Of a stretch of 18,260 nucleotides of DNA, positions 7,891 to 14,878 are shown in pieces. Under the pieces are notes generated by a model. The model ran no database searches and was not told where the DNA came from. It saw only the letters and a list, made by a program, of their open reading frames with translations. Positions within the stretch are counted from its first letter, which is position 1, and the number at the start of each line of letters is the position of its first letter. The stretch spans positions 1 to 18,260 of the forward strand of contig JBKOWZ010000233.1 of NCBI GenBank assembly GCA_046724665.1, given 5' to 3'. The stretch comes from Actinocrinis sp046724665 (GTDB lineage Bacteria > Actinomycetota > Actinomycetes > Streptomycetales > Catenulisporaceae). The position numbers and the translations under genes are program-made.

Positions 7891-8337
7891 ATGTCCAGTT
7901 CGACCGTCGATCACGCGGTCGTCGCCCCGGCGCCCCCAAGCATCCTGACCGTCCTCGTCTACAGCGACGACGCGAACGTGCGCGCCGCGGTGCGCGCCGC
8001 GCTCGGCACCAGGCCCGCGCCCGACCTGCCCGAGGTGCGTATCCGTGAGATGGCCACCGAACCCGCGGTGATCGAGGCGATGGACGCGATCGCCAAGGGT
8101 GCTCAGATCGACCTGGCCATCCTGGACGGCGAGGCGGTCCCGGCCGGCGGCATCGGCATTGCCCGGCAGCTCAAGGACGAGATCTACCAGTGCCCGCCTC
8201 TGCTCGTCCTCACCGGCCGCGCGCAGGACGGTTGGCTCGCGACGTGGGCGCGCGTGGACGCCGTGGTACCGCACCCGATCGACCCGGTCCGGCTCGCGGA
8301 CGTGACCGCCACCCTCTTGCGCCCACGAGTAGCCTGA
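7891..8337 (+). CDS. Degenerate receiver-domain protein
   Basis: 148 residues from the ATG at 7891, with GAGGGAG seven bases upstream. The longer open frame upstream is Pro/Arg-rich, non-conserved-looking sequence. The protein is one response-regulator receiver fold with no DNA-binding output domain. The acidic pair is Asp26/Asp27, the phospho-acceptor position is Asp79 (LAILDGEA), and the Thr of strand 4 is Thr108 (LVLTGR). The conserved Lys of strand 5 is replaced by His128 (VVPHPIDP), so normal phosphorylation is doubtful. Streptomyces has a similar protein next to trpD. It is 30 bases upstream of trpD and probably cotranscribed. It may bind a partner protein rather than DNA. Confidence 0.82.
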   Translation: MSSSTVDHAVVAPAPPSILTVLVYSDDANVRAAVRAALGTRPAPDLPEVRIREMATEPAVIEAMDAIAKGAQIDLAILDGEAVPAGGIGIARQLKDEIYQCPPLLVLTGRAQDGWLATWARVDAVVPHPIDPVRLADVTATLLRPRVA

Positions 8338-8367
8338 AACGCCATCAGGCAGGCGAAGGGCCAGGGG

Positions 8368-9459
8368 ATGATGACGTCACCGGCAACACCAGCAGGCGGT
8401 ACCAGCACCGACGGCGCATACACCTGGCCCCGCGTCCTAGGCGCGCTAGTGCGCCGGGAAGCGCTGTCGGCTGAGGCGACCGCGTGGGCGATGGACCAGA
8501 TCATGCGCGGCGATGCGACGGCCGCACAGATCGCCGGTTTCGCGATCGCGTTGCGTGCCAAGGGTGAGACCGTGGACGAGGTCGAAGGCCTCGTCGAGAC
8601 GATGTACCGCCACGCCGAGCCGCTCACCGTGCCTGGTGCGATCGTGGACGTCGTAGGCACCGGCGGCGACGGCGCGCACACGGTCAACATCTCCACGATG
8701 TCGGCAATCGTCACAGCGGGCGCCGGCGCAAAGGTGGTCAAGCACGGCAACCGCGCAGCGTCCTCCGCGTCCGGCGCCGCAGACGTCCTGGAAGCACTCG
8801 GCCTGAGGCTCGACCTGCCGATCGCCCGCGTCGCCGAGGTAGCCCAGGACGCCGGCATCACGTTCTGCTTCGCGCCGGTCTTCCACCCCGCGTTCCGCCA
8901 CGCCGCGGTGCGCCGCGAACTCGGCGTGCCGACCACGTTCAACATCCTCGGCCCGCTCACCAACCCGGCCAGGCCCAAAGCCCAGGCGGTCGGTGTCGCG
9001 GACCGCCGGATGGCCCCGATCATCGCGGGCGTCCTGGCCCGCCGCGGCAACTCGGCGCTCGTCTTCAGCGGCGACGACGGCCTCGACGAGCTCACGGTCA
9101 CGACGACCTCCACGGTCTGGACCGCGCACAACGGCACGGTCACCGAGGAGACCTTCGACCCACGCGACGTAGGCATCGAATACGCGCCCCTGGAGGCCCT
9201 GCGCGGCGCTGACGCGGCCCACAACGCCGAAGTCGCCCGCAAACTCCTCGCCGGCGAGCGCGGCCCGATCCGCGACGTGGTGCTCCTCACCGCAGGCGCG
9301 GCCCTCGCCGCCCTCGAAGCGTCCGACGTCCCCGCCGACAAGCTGCCAAGCCTCACCGACCGCATCGCCGCCGGCGTAGCCCGCGCCGCCGACTCGCTGG
9401 ACTCCGGCTCCGCGCAGGCCACCCTCGACCGCTGGATCGCCGCCACGCGCAAGGCCTGA
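8368..9459 (+). CDS. trpD: Anthranilate phosphoribosyltransferase
   Basis: 363 residues, full length. It transfers phosphoribose from PRPP to anthranilate, the second step from chorismate in tryptophan synthesis. The PRPP/magnesium loop VGTGGDG (96-102), the KHGNRAASSASG segment (125-136) with ADVLEALG, and the NILGPLTNPA segment (about 193-202) are intact. Of two adjacent ATG codons, the first (8368) has AAGGG seven bases upstream and is chosen; the second at 8371 remains possible. No other trp gene is present, consistent with the scattered trp genes of streptomycetes. It ends 17 bases from the convergent DUF4259 gene, with no visible terminator between them. Confidence 0.96.
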   Translation: MMTSPATPAGGTSTDGAYTWPRVLGALVRREALSAEATAWAMDQIMRGDATAAQIAGFAIALRAKGETVDEVEGLVETMYRHAEPLTVPGAIVDVVGTGGDGAHTVNISTMSAIVTAGAGAKVVKHGNRAASSASGAADVLEALGLRLDLPIARVAEVAQDAGITFCFAPVFHPAFRHAAVRRELGVPTTFNILGPLTNPARPKAQAVGVADRRMAPIIAGVLARRGNSALVFSGDDGLDELTVTTTSTVWTAHNGTVTEETFDPRDVGIEYAPLEALRGADAAHNAEVARKLLAGERGPIRDVVLLTAGAALAALEASDVPADKLPSLTDRIAAGVARAADSLDSGSAQATLDRWIAATRKA

Positions 9460-9476
9460 GGCGAGGAACGTCCCGC

Positions 9477-9887
9477 CTACGCGTTGAGGATCTGGCGCAG
9501 CGTGGCGATGCGCGCCTCGACGGCGGCGCCGGCCGGGGAGGTGGCCCAGAGGGTCATCCACTCGCTGTCGGGGCCGGTGACCCGGTCGAGGGCGGCCAGG
9601 GCCACCCGCTGGTCCTCGGCGGTGACGGCGGGGCGGTGGGTGGTGAGCCAGGCGTCCACCGAGGCGTTGCCGGTCGCGGCGGCGCGGGAGCGGCCGGCCG
9701 CGACGAGGCTGGCCGCGGCGACCGCCACGTGGCCCTCGGCGAGCTCCACCTGGCCGGGGCGCTCGACGATGGCGACCAGGGCCCGGCGCAGCTTGGGCGG
9801 CACCTCGGGATCGGGGGTCTCCTCGACCTCGTCGAAGAAGTCCATCGCGTCGTCGTTGTCGAATGGTCCGACCTGCCACGTACCCAT
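9477..9887 (-). CDS. DUF4259 domain protein
   Basis: 136 residues from the ATG at 9887, with AGGAG eight bases upstream. The opening MGTWQVGPFDNDDAMDFFDE is the family hallmark (a Gly-x-Trp then G-P-F-x-N-D-x-A-x-D-F). The remainder is alpha-helical and Ala-rich, without catalytic motifs, signal peptide or membrane segment. It is therefore probably a small cytoplasmic protein. The family's biochemical function is not known to me. It is convergent with trpD and codirectional with the L,D-transpeptidase. An inverted repeat lies 17 bases upstream of its start. Confidence 0.88.
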   Translation of the reverse strand: MGTWQVGPFDNDDAMDFFDEVEETPDPEVPPKLRRALVAIVERPGQVELAEGHVAVAAASLVAAGRSRAAATGNASVDAWLTTHRPAVTAEDQRVALAALDRVTGPDSEWMTLWATSPAGAAVEARIATLRQILNA

Positions 9888-9903
9888 CGCTGACGCTCCT
9901 GCT

Positions 9904-9936
9904 GTTCGGTAGGCGCCGTTGCCCCCACTACCGAAC
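9904..9936. terminator. Hairpin between ldt and DUF4259 genes
   Basis: A perfect 9-bp inverted repeat, GTTCGGTAG (9904-9912) and CTACCGAAC (9928-9936), has a 15-base loop. It lies 39 bases after the L,D-transpeptidase stop and 17 bases before the DUF4259 start, both on the minus strand. It could terminate the first transcript or act as an operator for the second. Confidence 0.45.
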
Positions 9937-9974
9937 GGTAATCACGAACGGGCCGCGGCGCTACAGGACGCAGG

Positions 9975-11318
9975 TCAGCCGGAGAACGGAGTGCCGCCGA
10001 GCGTCGCGCCGTACGCCGAGCCGGCCAGCCATTTGGACCAGCTGGTGCTCCAGTCGCCGAATCCGTTCGTCAGGCTGACCGGCTTGTTCGTGCCGGTGAT
10101 CTCGACGACGTCGCCGACGTGCGCCTTGTTGTAGAACCAGGTCGCGTCCACCGGGTTGCAGTGGATGCAGCCGTGCGACGAGTTCACGCTGCCGATCTCG
10201 TGATCCCAGGGCGCGGAGTGGACATATGTACCCGAATAGGTGATCTGGGTGGCCCAGTTCACAAACTCGTCGTACTTGTCCCCGTTGCCGTAGTCGGCCT
10301 TCATCTCCACCGGGTTGCCCTTGCCGAGCACGGCGAACACGCCGCTCCAGGTGATGAAGCGCGGGTCGTCGGAGCCGGTGCCGATCGGGAAGGTGCGCAC
10401 GGCCCTGCCGTTCTCGTACGCGGTGGCCTTGAACGCCTTGGCGTCGATGACCAGGCGCAGGTCGGTGTCGCGGACGGTGAAGCTCAGCGAGTGGTCGCGC
10501 ACGAAGAACTGGTGCTGCCCGGCCCTGACCCCGGCCAGGTTGAACGCGACGCTCACCCGCGAGCCGGTGGACCAGAACTCCCGCGGCCGCCAGTCCATCG
10601 TGTCCGTGGAGACCCAGTGCCACGCGCCGGCGACCGCAGGAGTCGTGGTCACCACGCAGGCCTTCTCCACGGAGGCGCGGTACGCCTGCGGCACGTAGTT
10701 GGTGAACTGGACGCGGATCGGCTGCCCCACGCCGACGCTCGTCCCGTCGTTGGGCCACATCTCGAGCACGCCGAGCGTGGCCGACGGCTTGAGCGTGGAG
10801 AAGGAGACGGTCTTGCTGACGCTCGTTCCGTCCAGACCGGCGGCCTGTATCTGGAGGTGGTAGGCGGAGTTGACGTTCAATGCGCCGTTCGAGGTCCAGG
10901 TGGACCGGTCCTCGGACAGCGTGCAGCTGCTCTCCTGTCCGCCGGACAGCTGCACGGAGGCGATGGTCCCGTTGGTCACGGTGACGGTGACGGGCTTCGA
11001 CGGATCGACGTTCGAGGCGCCGTCCGCAGGCACGGTCGTGAGCGTCGGAGGCGGAGCGACCGGGGACGGCGAGACGCTGGTCGCGGTACCCGCGCCGGTC
11101 GGGCCGCTCGTCGGCCCGTTGCCACCGCCGCCGCCGGCGTTGTTCCTGGTGCCGGAGCCTGCGACGGCCGCGGCGATCCCGCCCGCCGCGGCGACGGCGA
11201 GAACCCCTCCCGCGATGATGATGCCGCGCCGAGGGATGCGGGCCGTACGAGCTTCTTCAGGGTCCTGCGACCCCTCGTCCCCGTCGCCGGGTATGCCAGA
11301 ATCGACCCCGTCTGACAT
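9975..11318 (-). CDS. L,D-transpeptidase with Ig-like domains
   Basis: 447 residues from the ATG at 11318, with GGGGAG nine bases upstream; an upstream in-frame GTG (11342) would place the start inside that site's context and is less likely. A cytoplasmic segment is followed by one membrane anchor (about 30-53) after RIPRRG, a Gly/Ser/Pro linker (about 54-92), two Ig-like domains (about 93-178 and 180-280) and a C-terminal YkuD catalytic domain (about 285-410). The catalytic motif is SHGC (381-384, nucleophile Cys384), with His367 upstream. It makes 3-3 crosslinks in peptidoglycan outside the membrane, like the mycobacterial Ldt enzymes. The motif continues as SHGCIHC, with a second Cys three residues after the nucleophile. 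It is not a respiratory gene, although it sits between respiratory operons. Confidence 0.94.
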   Translation of the reverse strand: MSDGVDSGIPGDGDEGSQDPEEARTARIPRRGIIIAGGVLAVAAAGGIAAAVAGSGTRNNAGGGGGNGPTSGPTGAGTATSVSPSPVAPPPTLTTVPADGASNVDPSKPVTVTVTNGTIASVQLSGGQESSCTLSEDRSTWTSNGALNVNSAYHLQIQAAGLDGTSVSKTVSFSTLKPSATLGVLEMWPNDGTSVGVGQPIRVQFTNYVPQAYRASVEKACVVTTTPAVAGAWHWVSTDTMDWRPREFWSTGSRVSVAFNLAGVRAGQHQFFVRDHSLSFTVRDTDLRLVIDAKAFKATAYENGRAVRTFPIGTGSDDPRFITWSGVFAVLGKGNPVEMKADYGNGDKYDEFVNWATQITYSGTYVHSAPWDHEIGSVNSSHGCIHCNPVDATWFYNKAHVGDVVEITGTNKPVSLTNGFGDWSTSWSKWLAGSAYGATLGGTPFSG

Positions 11319-11391
11319 AGCGCTGCACTCCCCTGCTCTCACACCGCCTGCTGCGCGTCCCGCGACGCTGACCCGCTGTTCAGCATAGTGA

Positions 11392-11429
11392 TCGAGGGCC
11401 GGTGCGGACGATCCGCAACCGACCCTCGA
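11392..11429 (-). terminator. Terminator of the ctaC-ctaD-ctaF operon
   Basis: A long hairpin lies 43 bases past the ctaF stop. Its outer stem is TCGAGGG (11392-11398) with CCCTCGA (11423-11429). After one mismatch come 3 bp, a bulged A, and the inner stem TGCGGA/TCCGCA (11403-11408, 11412-11417) closing a CGA loop. It precedes the L,D-transpeptidase gene on the same strand, so it insulates that gene from the operon. There is no U tract. Confidence 0.65.
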
Positions 11430-11471
11430 GCAGAGTTGTTACACACCGGGTACGTCACCGGGACGTCGCGG

Positions 11472-11870
11472 TCAGTAGTGCTTGTTCTCGCCGCGGTAGT
11501 ACTCGAACACGAGCCCGTACACGCCGTACGCGAGGAACGGCGCCGCGAAGTAGCAGAGCCAGAACCCGACCGCGATACCGGTGAACATCGCCGCGCCGCC
11601 GCCCGCCAGCACGATCGGCCACCAGCTGTGCGGCGAGAAGAAGCCCTGCTCCCCCGCGCCCTCGTACGGCTCCGCGTCGTCCCGGTCCTCAGGCCCCGGG
11701 CCGATCCGCCGCACCGTGAAGGCGAGGTAGAAGTAGATCATCCCGCACAGGCCGAAGGCCATGGTCAGCGCCGCGGTGCCGGTCGGGTCGTGGGAGAGCC
11801 ACCAGTAGATCGGCACGTCGAGGAACAGGAAGACCGCGACGATCAGGAACATCCGCGCCGTGAGCTTCAT
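11472..11870 (-). CDS. ctaF: Cytochrome c oxidase subunit IV, actinobacterial type
   Basis: 132 residues with four predicted membrane helices in two pairs: residues 7-25 and about 34-53, then about 84-103 and 105-122. A polar loop (about 54-82) rich in Asp, Glu and Gly lies between the pairs. The opening MKLTARMFLIVAVFLFLDVP and the YWWLSHDPTGTA segment match the actinobacterial CtaF family. It is an accessory subunit of the aa3 oxidase. It begins 4 bases after the ctaD stop, which indicates coupled translation. It is last in ctaC-ctaD-ctaF and is followed by a hairpin. Confidence 0.95.
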   Translation of the reverse strand: MKLTARMFLIVAVFLFLDVPIYWWLSHDPTGTAALTMAFGLCGMIYFYLAFTVRRIGPGPEDRDDAEPYEGAGEQGFFSPHSWWPIVLAGGGAAMFTGIAVGFWLCYFAAPFLAYGVYGLVFEYYRGENKHY

Positions 11871-11874
11871 GCCG

Positions 11875-13608
11875 TCACTCGCCCTTCTGCCCTGCGGCGC
11901 GCTCGCGCGCCAGAGCCTTCTTCGCGCCGTGCCCGCGCTCGCCGAGCTCGATCTCGCGCAGCGCGACCTCGGGGTGGTGCAGGTCGAAGGCCGGCGACTC
12001 GGAGCGCACCCGCGGCAGCGAGTTGAAGTTGTGCCGCGGCGGCGGGCAGCTGGTCGCCCACTCCAGCGAGCGGCCCCAGCCCCACGGATCGTCCACGGTC
12101 ACGCGCTTGCCGGTCTTCGCGGTCTTGTACACGTTGTACAGGAACGGGATCGTGGACATGCCCAGCAGGTACGAGCCGATCGTGGAGATCGTGTTCAGCG
12201 TCGTCCAGCCGCTGGAGGCCATGTAGTCCGCGTAGCGGCGCGGCATGCCCGCGGCGCCGAGCCAGTGCTGCACCAGGAACGTGGTGTGGAACCCGACGAA
12301 CAGCGTCCAGAAGTGGATCTTGCCGAGCCGCTCGTCCAGCATCCTGCCGGTCCACTTCGGCCACCAGAAGTAGAACCCGGCGAACATCGCGAACACCACA
12401 GTCCCGAACAACACGTAGTGGAAGTGCGCCACCACGAAGTACGAGTCCTGCACGGCGAAGTCGATCGGCGGCGAGGCCAGCAGGATCCCGGTCAGGCCGC
12501 CGAACAGGAAGGTGACCAGGAAGCCGACCGACCACAGCAGCGGCGTGTCGAACGAGAGCGAGCCACGCCACATCGTGCCGATCCAGTTGAAGAACTTCAC
12601 CCCGGTCGGCACCGCGATCAGATAGGTCATGAACGCGAAGAACGGCAGCATGACCGCGCCGGTGGTGAACATGTGGTGCGCCCACACGGTCACCGAAAGG
12701 CCCGCGATCGACAGCGTCGCGAACACCAGCCCGCTGTACCCGAAGATCGGCTTGCGGCTGAAGACCGGCAGGACCTCCGAGACGATGCCGAAGAACGGCA
12801 GCGCCACGATGTAGACCTCCGGGTGCCCGAAGAACCAGAACAGGTGCTGCCACAGGATCGCGCCGCCGTTGGCCGCGTCGAAGATGTGCGCGCCGAGGCG
12901 CCGGTCCACCTCGAGCGCGAACAGCGCCGCCGCCAGCACCGGGAACGCCAGCAGCACCAGCACCGAGGTCAGCAGTGTGTTCCACACGAAGATCGGCATC
13001 CGGAACATCGTCATCCCCGGCATGCGCATGGTGATGATCGTGGTGATGAAGTTCACCGAGCCGAGGATCGTGCCGAAGCCGGACAGCGCCAGACCCATTA
13101 TCCACAGGTCGCCGCCGACCCCAGGCGAGTGGACCGAGCTGGTCAGCGGCGAGTAGGCGAACCAGCCGAAGTCCGCCGCGCCCTGCGGGGTCAGGAAGCC
13201 GCTGACCGCGATCAGCGAGCCGAACAGGAACAGCCAGTAGGCGAACGCGTTCAGCCGCGGGAACGCCACGTCCGGCGCGCCGATCTGAAGCGGCATGATC
13301 GCGTTGGCGAACCCGGCGAACAGCGGCGTCGCGAACATCAGCAGCATGATCGTGCCGTGCATGGTGAACAGCTGGTTGAACTGCTCGGGCGACACGAACT
13401 GCAAGCCCGGCCTGGCCAGCTCGCTGCGGATGAGCAGCGCCAGCAGCCCGCCGAAGCCGAAGAAGACGCACGAGGTGATCAGGTACAGGTAACCGATGAC
13501 CTTGTGGTCGGTCGAGGTCACCCACTTGATCACGGTCGAGCCGGGCTGCCGGGTGCGGTAGGCGGTGACCGAGGGTGCGGCCACGGCGGGGTCGTTGATC
13601 GCGGTCAC
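11875..13608 (-). CDS. ctaD: Cytochrome c oxidase subunit I
   Basis: 577 residues, the catalytic subunit that reduces oxygen and pumps protons. All key residues are visible: heme a ligands His84 and His397, heme a3 ligand His395, and CuB ligands His262, His311 and His312. The cross-linked Tyr266 lies in GHPEVYI with Glu264 of the D channel, Asp113 is at the D-channel mouth (GAPDVAFPRLN), and Lys338 belongs to the K channel. It is therefore a type A heme-copper oxidase with both proton channels. There are twelve membrane helices and a charged C-terminal tail ending in Lys/Glu/Arg. The GTG start overlaps the ctaC stop by 3 of 4 bases (GTGA). Confidence 0.98.
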   Translation of the reverse strand: MTAINDPAVAAPSVTAYRTRQPGSTVIKWVTSTDHKVIGYLYLITSCVFFGFGGLLALLIRSELARPGLQFVSPEQFNQLFTMHGTIMLLMFATPLFAGFANAIMPLQIGAPDVAFPRLNAFAYWLFLFGSLIAVSGFLTPQGAADFGWFAYSPLTSSVHSPGVGGDLWIMGLALSGFGTILGSVNFITTIITMRMPGMTMFRMPIFVWNTLLTSVLVLLAFPVLAAALFALEVDRRLGAHIFDAANGGAILWQHLFWFFGHPEVYIVALPFFGIVSEVLPVFSRKPIFGYSGLVFATLSIAGLSVTVWAHHMFTTGAVMLPFFAFMTYLIAVPTGVKFFNWIGTMWRGSLSFDTPLLWSVGFLVTFLFGGLTGILLASPPIDFAVQDSYFVVAHFHYVLFGTVVFAMFAGFYFWWPKWTGRMLDERLGKIHFWTLFVGFHTTFLVQHWLGAAGMPRRYADYMASSGWTTLNTISTIGSYLLGMSTIPFLYNVYKTAKTGKRVTVDDPWGWGRSLEWATSCPPPRHNFNSLPRVRSESPAFDLHHPEVALREIELGERGHGAKKALARERAAGQKGE

Positions 13609-14609
13609 CAGCCCGCGCCTCCGTTCGCGTTCTGTCCCCTGGTGCCGGTCACCGGGCCGACGCGGCAGGGGATGCCCTCCTCGCCGACGCCGGCGTTGAC
13701 GCCGCAGCCGATCGGGAGCTGGCCGGTCTTACCCTGCTGCTGCAACTGGGTGAGGTGCGCCCGGTACTGCTCGGGCGGCACCACATCGACCCAGAACAGC
13801 ATCCGCGAGTGATCGACGCCGCACAGCTCGGCGCACTCGCCGATGAACTCGCCGCTCTTGGTCGGGGTCAGCTCGAACTGGTTGATCCGGCCCGGCACCA
13901 CGTCCAGCTTGAACAGGAAGGCCGGCACCCAGAAGGAGTGGATGACGTCCGGCGAGGTGAGGGTGAACTTGACCTTCTCGCCGAGCGGCAGGTACAGGTG
14001 CGGCGGCTGTCCCGGGGTGCCCGCGTCGTAGACCGACGGGCCGCCGGAGGGGAACTGCTGGCCGGCGGCCGCGTCGTAGTTGTAGTTGAACGACCAGCTC
14101 CACTGCCGACCGACCACGTTGATGCTGGTGGACTGGTCCGAGCTGATCTTCAGCAGCTGGGACTCGTCCTTGGCGGTGAAGTAGAACAGCACCCCGACCA
14201 TGATCGTCGGCACGATGGTGTAGAGCACCTCGATCGGGATGTTGTACTTGGTCTGCGGCGGCACCTCGATGCCGTGCCGGGAGCGGCGGTGGAAGAAGCT
14301 GGACCACAGGATCAGCCCCCAGACCAGCGCACCCACCGCGAACGCGGCGATCCACGAGCCCTGCCACAGCCGCAGGATGGTCGGGGCCTCGGCGGTGGCC
14401 GGGTCGGGGAAGCCGAGCCGGGTGAAGGCGCTGTCGGTGCAGCCCGAGGCCGTCACCAGAACGGCGCCGGCCAGCGCAGCGCGGGCGGCCAGTCGCCGCC
14501 TCGCGGCCGCGGTGCCGCCGGATTGACGCTGTCTAGACGCAGCGCCCCGGCGCCCGCGAGCGGGATCGCTCAGCGCGCGCGGCCTGCGTTCGGAGCCGTA
14601 CTGACTCAA
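13605..14609 (-). CDS. ctaC: Cytochrome c oxidase subunit II (lipoprotein)
   Basis: 334 residues from a TTG at 14609, with GGAAGGG four to five bases upstream. The resulting MSQYGSERRPR resembles the known Streptomyces N-terminus; a further TTG at 14678 lacks such support. A basic stretch and hydrophobic segment end in the lipobox VTASGC, with lipidated Cys57. Two membrane helices follow (about 85-107 and 125-146). The CuA site is complete: His224 (DVIHSFW), Cys259, Glu261, Cys263, His267 and Met270 (CAELCGVDHSRM). It accepts electrons from QcrC. There is no fused cytochrome c domain. The C-terminus has an extra Cys pair (302 and 315). It is the first gene of ctaC-ctaD-ctaF. Confidence 0.96.
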   Translation of the reverse strand: MSQYGSERRPRALSDPARGRRGAASRQRQSGGTAAARRRLAARAALAGAVLVTASGCTDSAFTRLGFPDPATAEAPTILRLWQGSWIAAFAVGALVWGLILWSSFFHRRSRHGIEVPPQTKYNIPIEVLYTIVPTIMVGVLFYFTAKDESQLLKISSDQSTSINVVGRQWSWSFNYNYDAAAGQQFPSGGPSVYDAGTPGQPPHLYLPLGEKVKFTLTSPDVIHSFWVPAFLFKLDVVPGRINQFELTPTKSGEFIGECAELCGVDHSRMLFWVDVVPPEQYRAHLTQLQQQGKTGQLPIGCGVNAGVGEEGIPCRVGPVTGTRGQNANGGAGW

Positions 14610-14781
14610 CGTACCCTTCCCGGAGTCTCGCCCTGCGCCCGGAGTGCGGTGCGGGCAGGGGTTCAGTTCTGCGGCCAAACCCTACTCCAGCGGTTTGCGC
14701 GCCAAGCGGGCAGGTACCCCTCAGATCGAAAGGGCGGATCGCCGCCTCATGCATACGGACTAGTCGCAGGTCAGATTGGCG

Positions 14782-14811
14782 TTGTCCTTAGATGGAGGAC
14801 ACGGCTAGGGC
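14782..14811 (+). promoter_or_regulatory. Candidate promoter of the cysteine desulfurase gene
   Basis: TTGTCC (14782-14787) and TAGGGC (14806-14811) are separated by 18 bases, a plausible -35/-10 pair for a housekeeping sigma factor in an actinomycete. They lie in the 233-base divergent gap between ctaC and the desulfurase gene, about 70 bases before the preferred start. The -10 matches only moderately. Confidence 0.35.
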
Positions 14812-14829
14812 ACAGCTCGGCGAGGCTCG

Positions 14830-14878
14830 GTGAGGACACACATTGACCAACGCAGTGAGGAACACAGTAAGGAACACG
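14830..14878 (+). repeat. Three copies of a GTRAGGA-ACACR ribosome-site-like motif
   Basis: GTGAGGACACA (14830-14840), GTGAGGAACACA (14855-14866) and GTAAGGAACACG (14867-14878) are near-identical. The last two are directly adjacent. Each contains a Shine-Dalgarno core (GAGGA or AAGGA). The first is followed by a TTG start candidate (14843) and the third directly by a GTG (14879). This makes the translation start of the desulfurase gene ambiguous. Confidence 0.6.

Noticed and set aside
9460..9476. Terminator between the convergent trpD and DUF4259 genes
   Set aside because: The gap is only 17 bases and contains no hairpin.
8446..9879. 477-codon minus-strand frame spanning trpD and DUF4259
   Set aside because: It is a shadow frame of trpD and of the DUF4259 gene, and its sequence is low-complexity Gly/Arg/Ala.
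11860..13812. 650-codon plus-strand open frame opposite ctaD
   Set aside because: Same antisense pattern; ctaD is intact and complete on the minus strand.
14610..14678. N-terminal extension of ctaC to a TTG at 14678
   Set aside because: The added 23 residues do not resemble known CtaC leaders, and the TTG at 14609 has a clear ribosome site.
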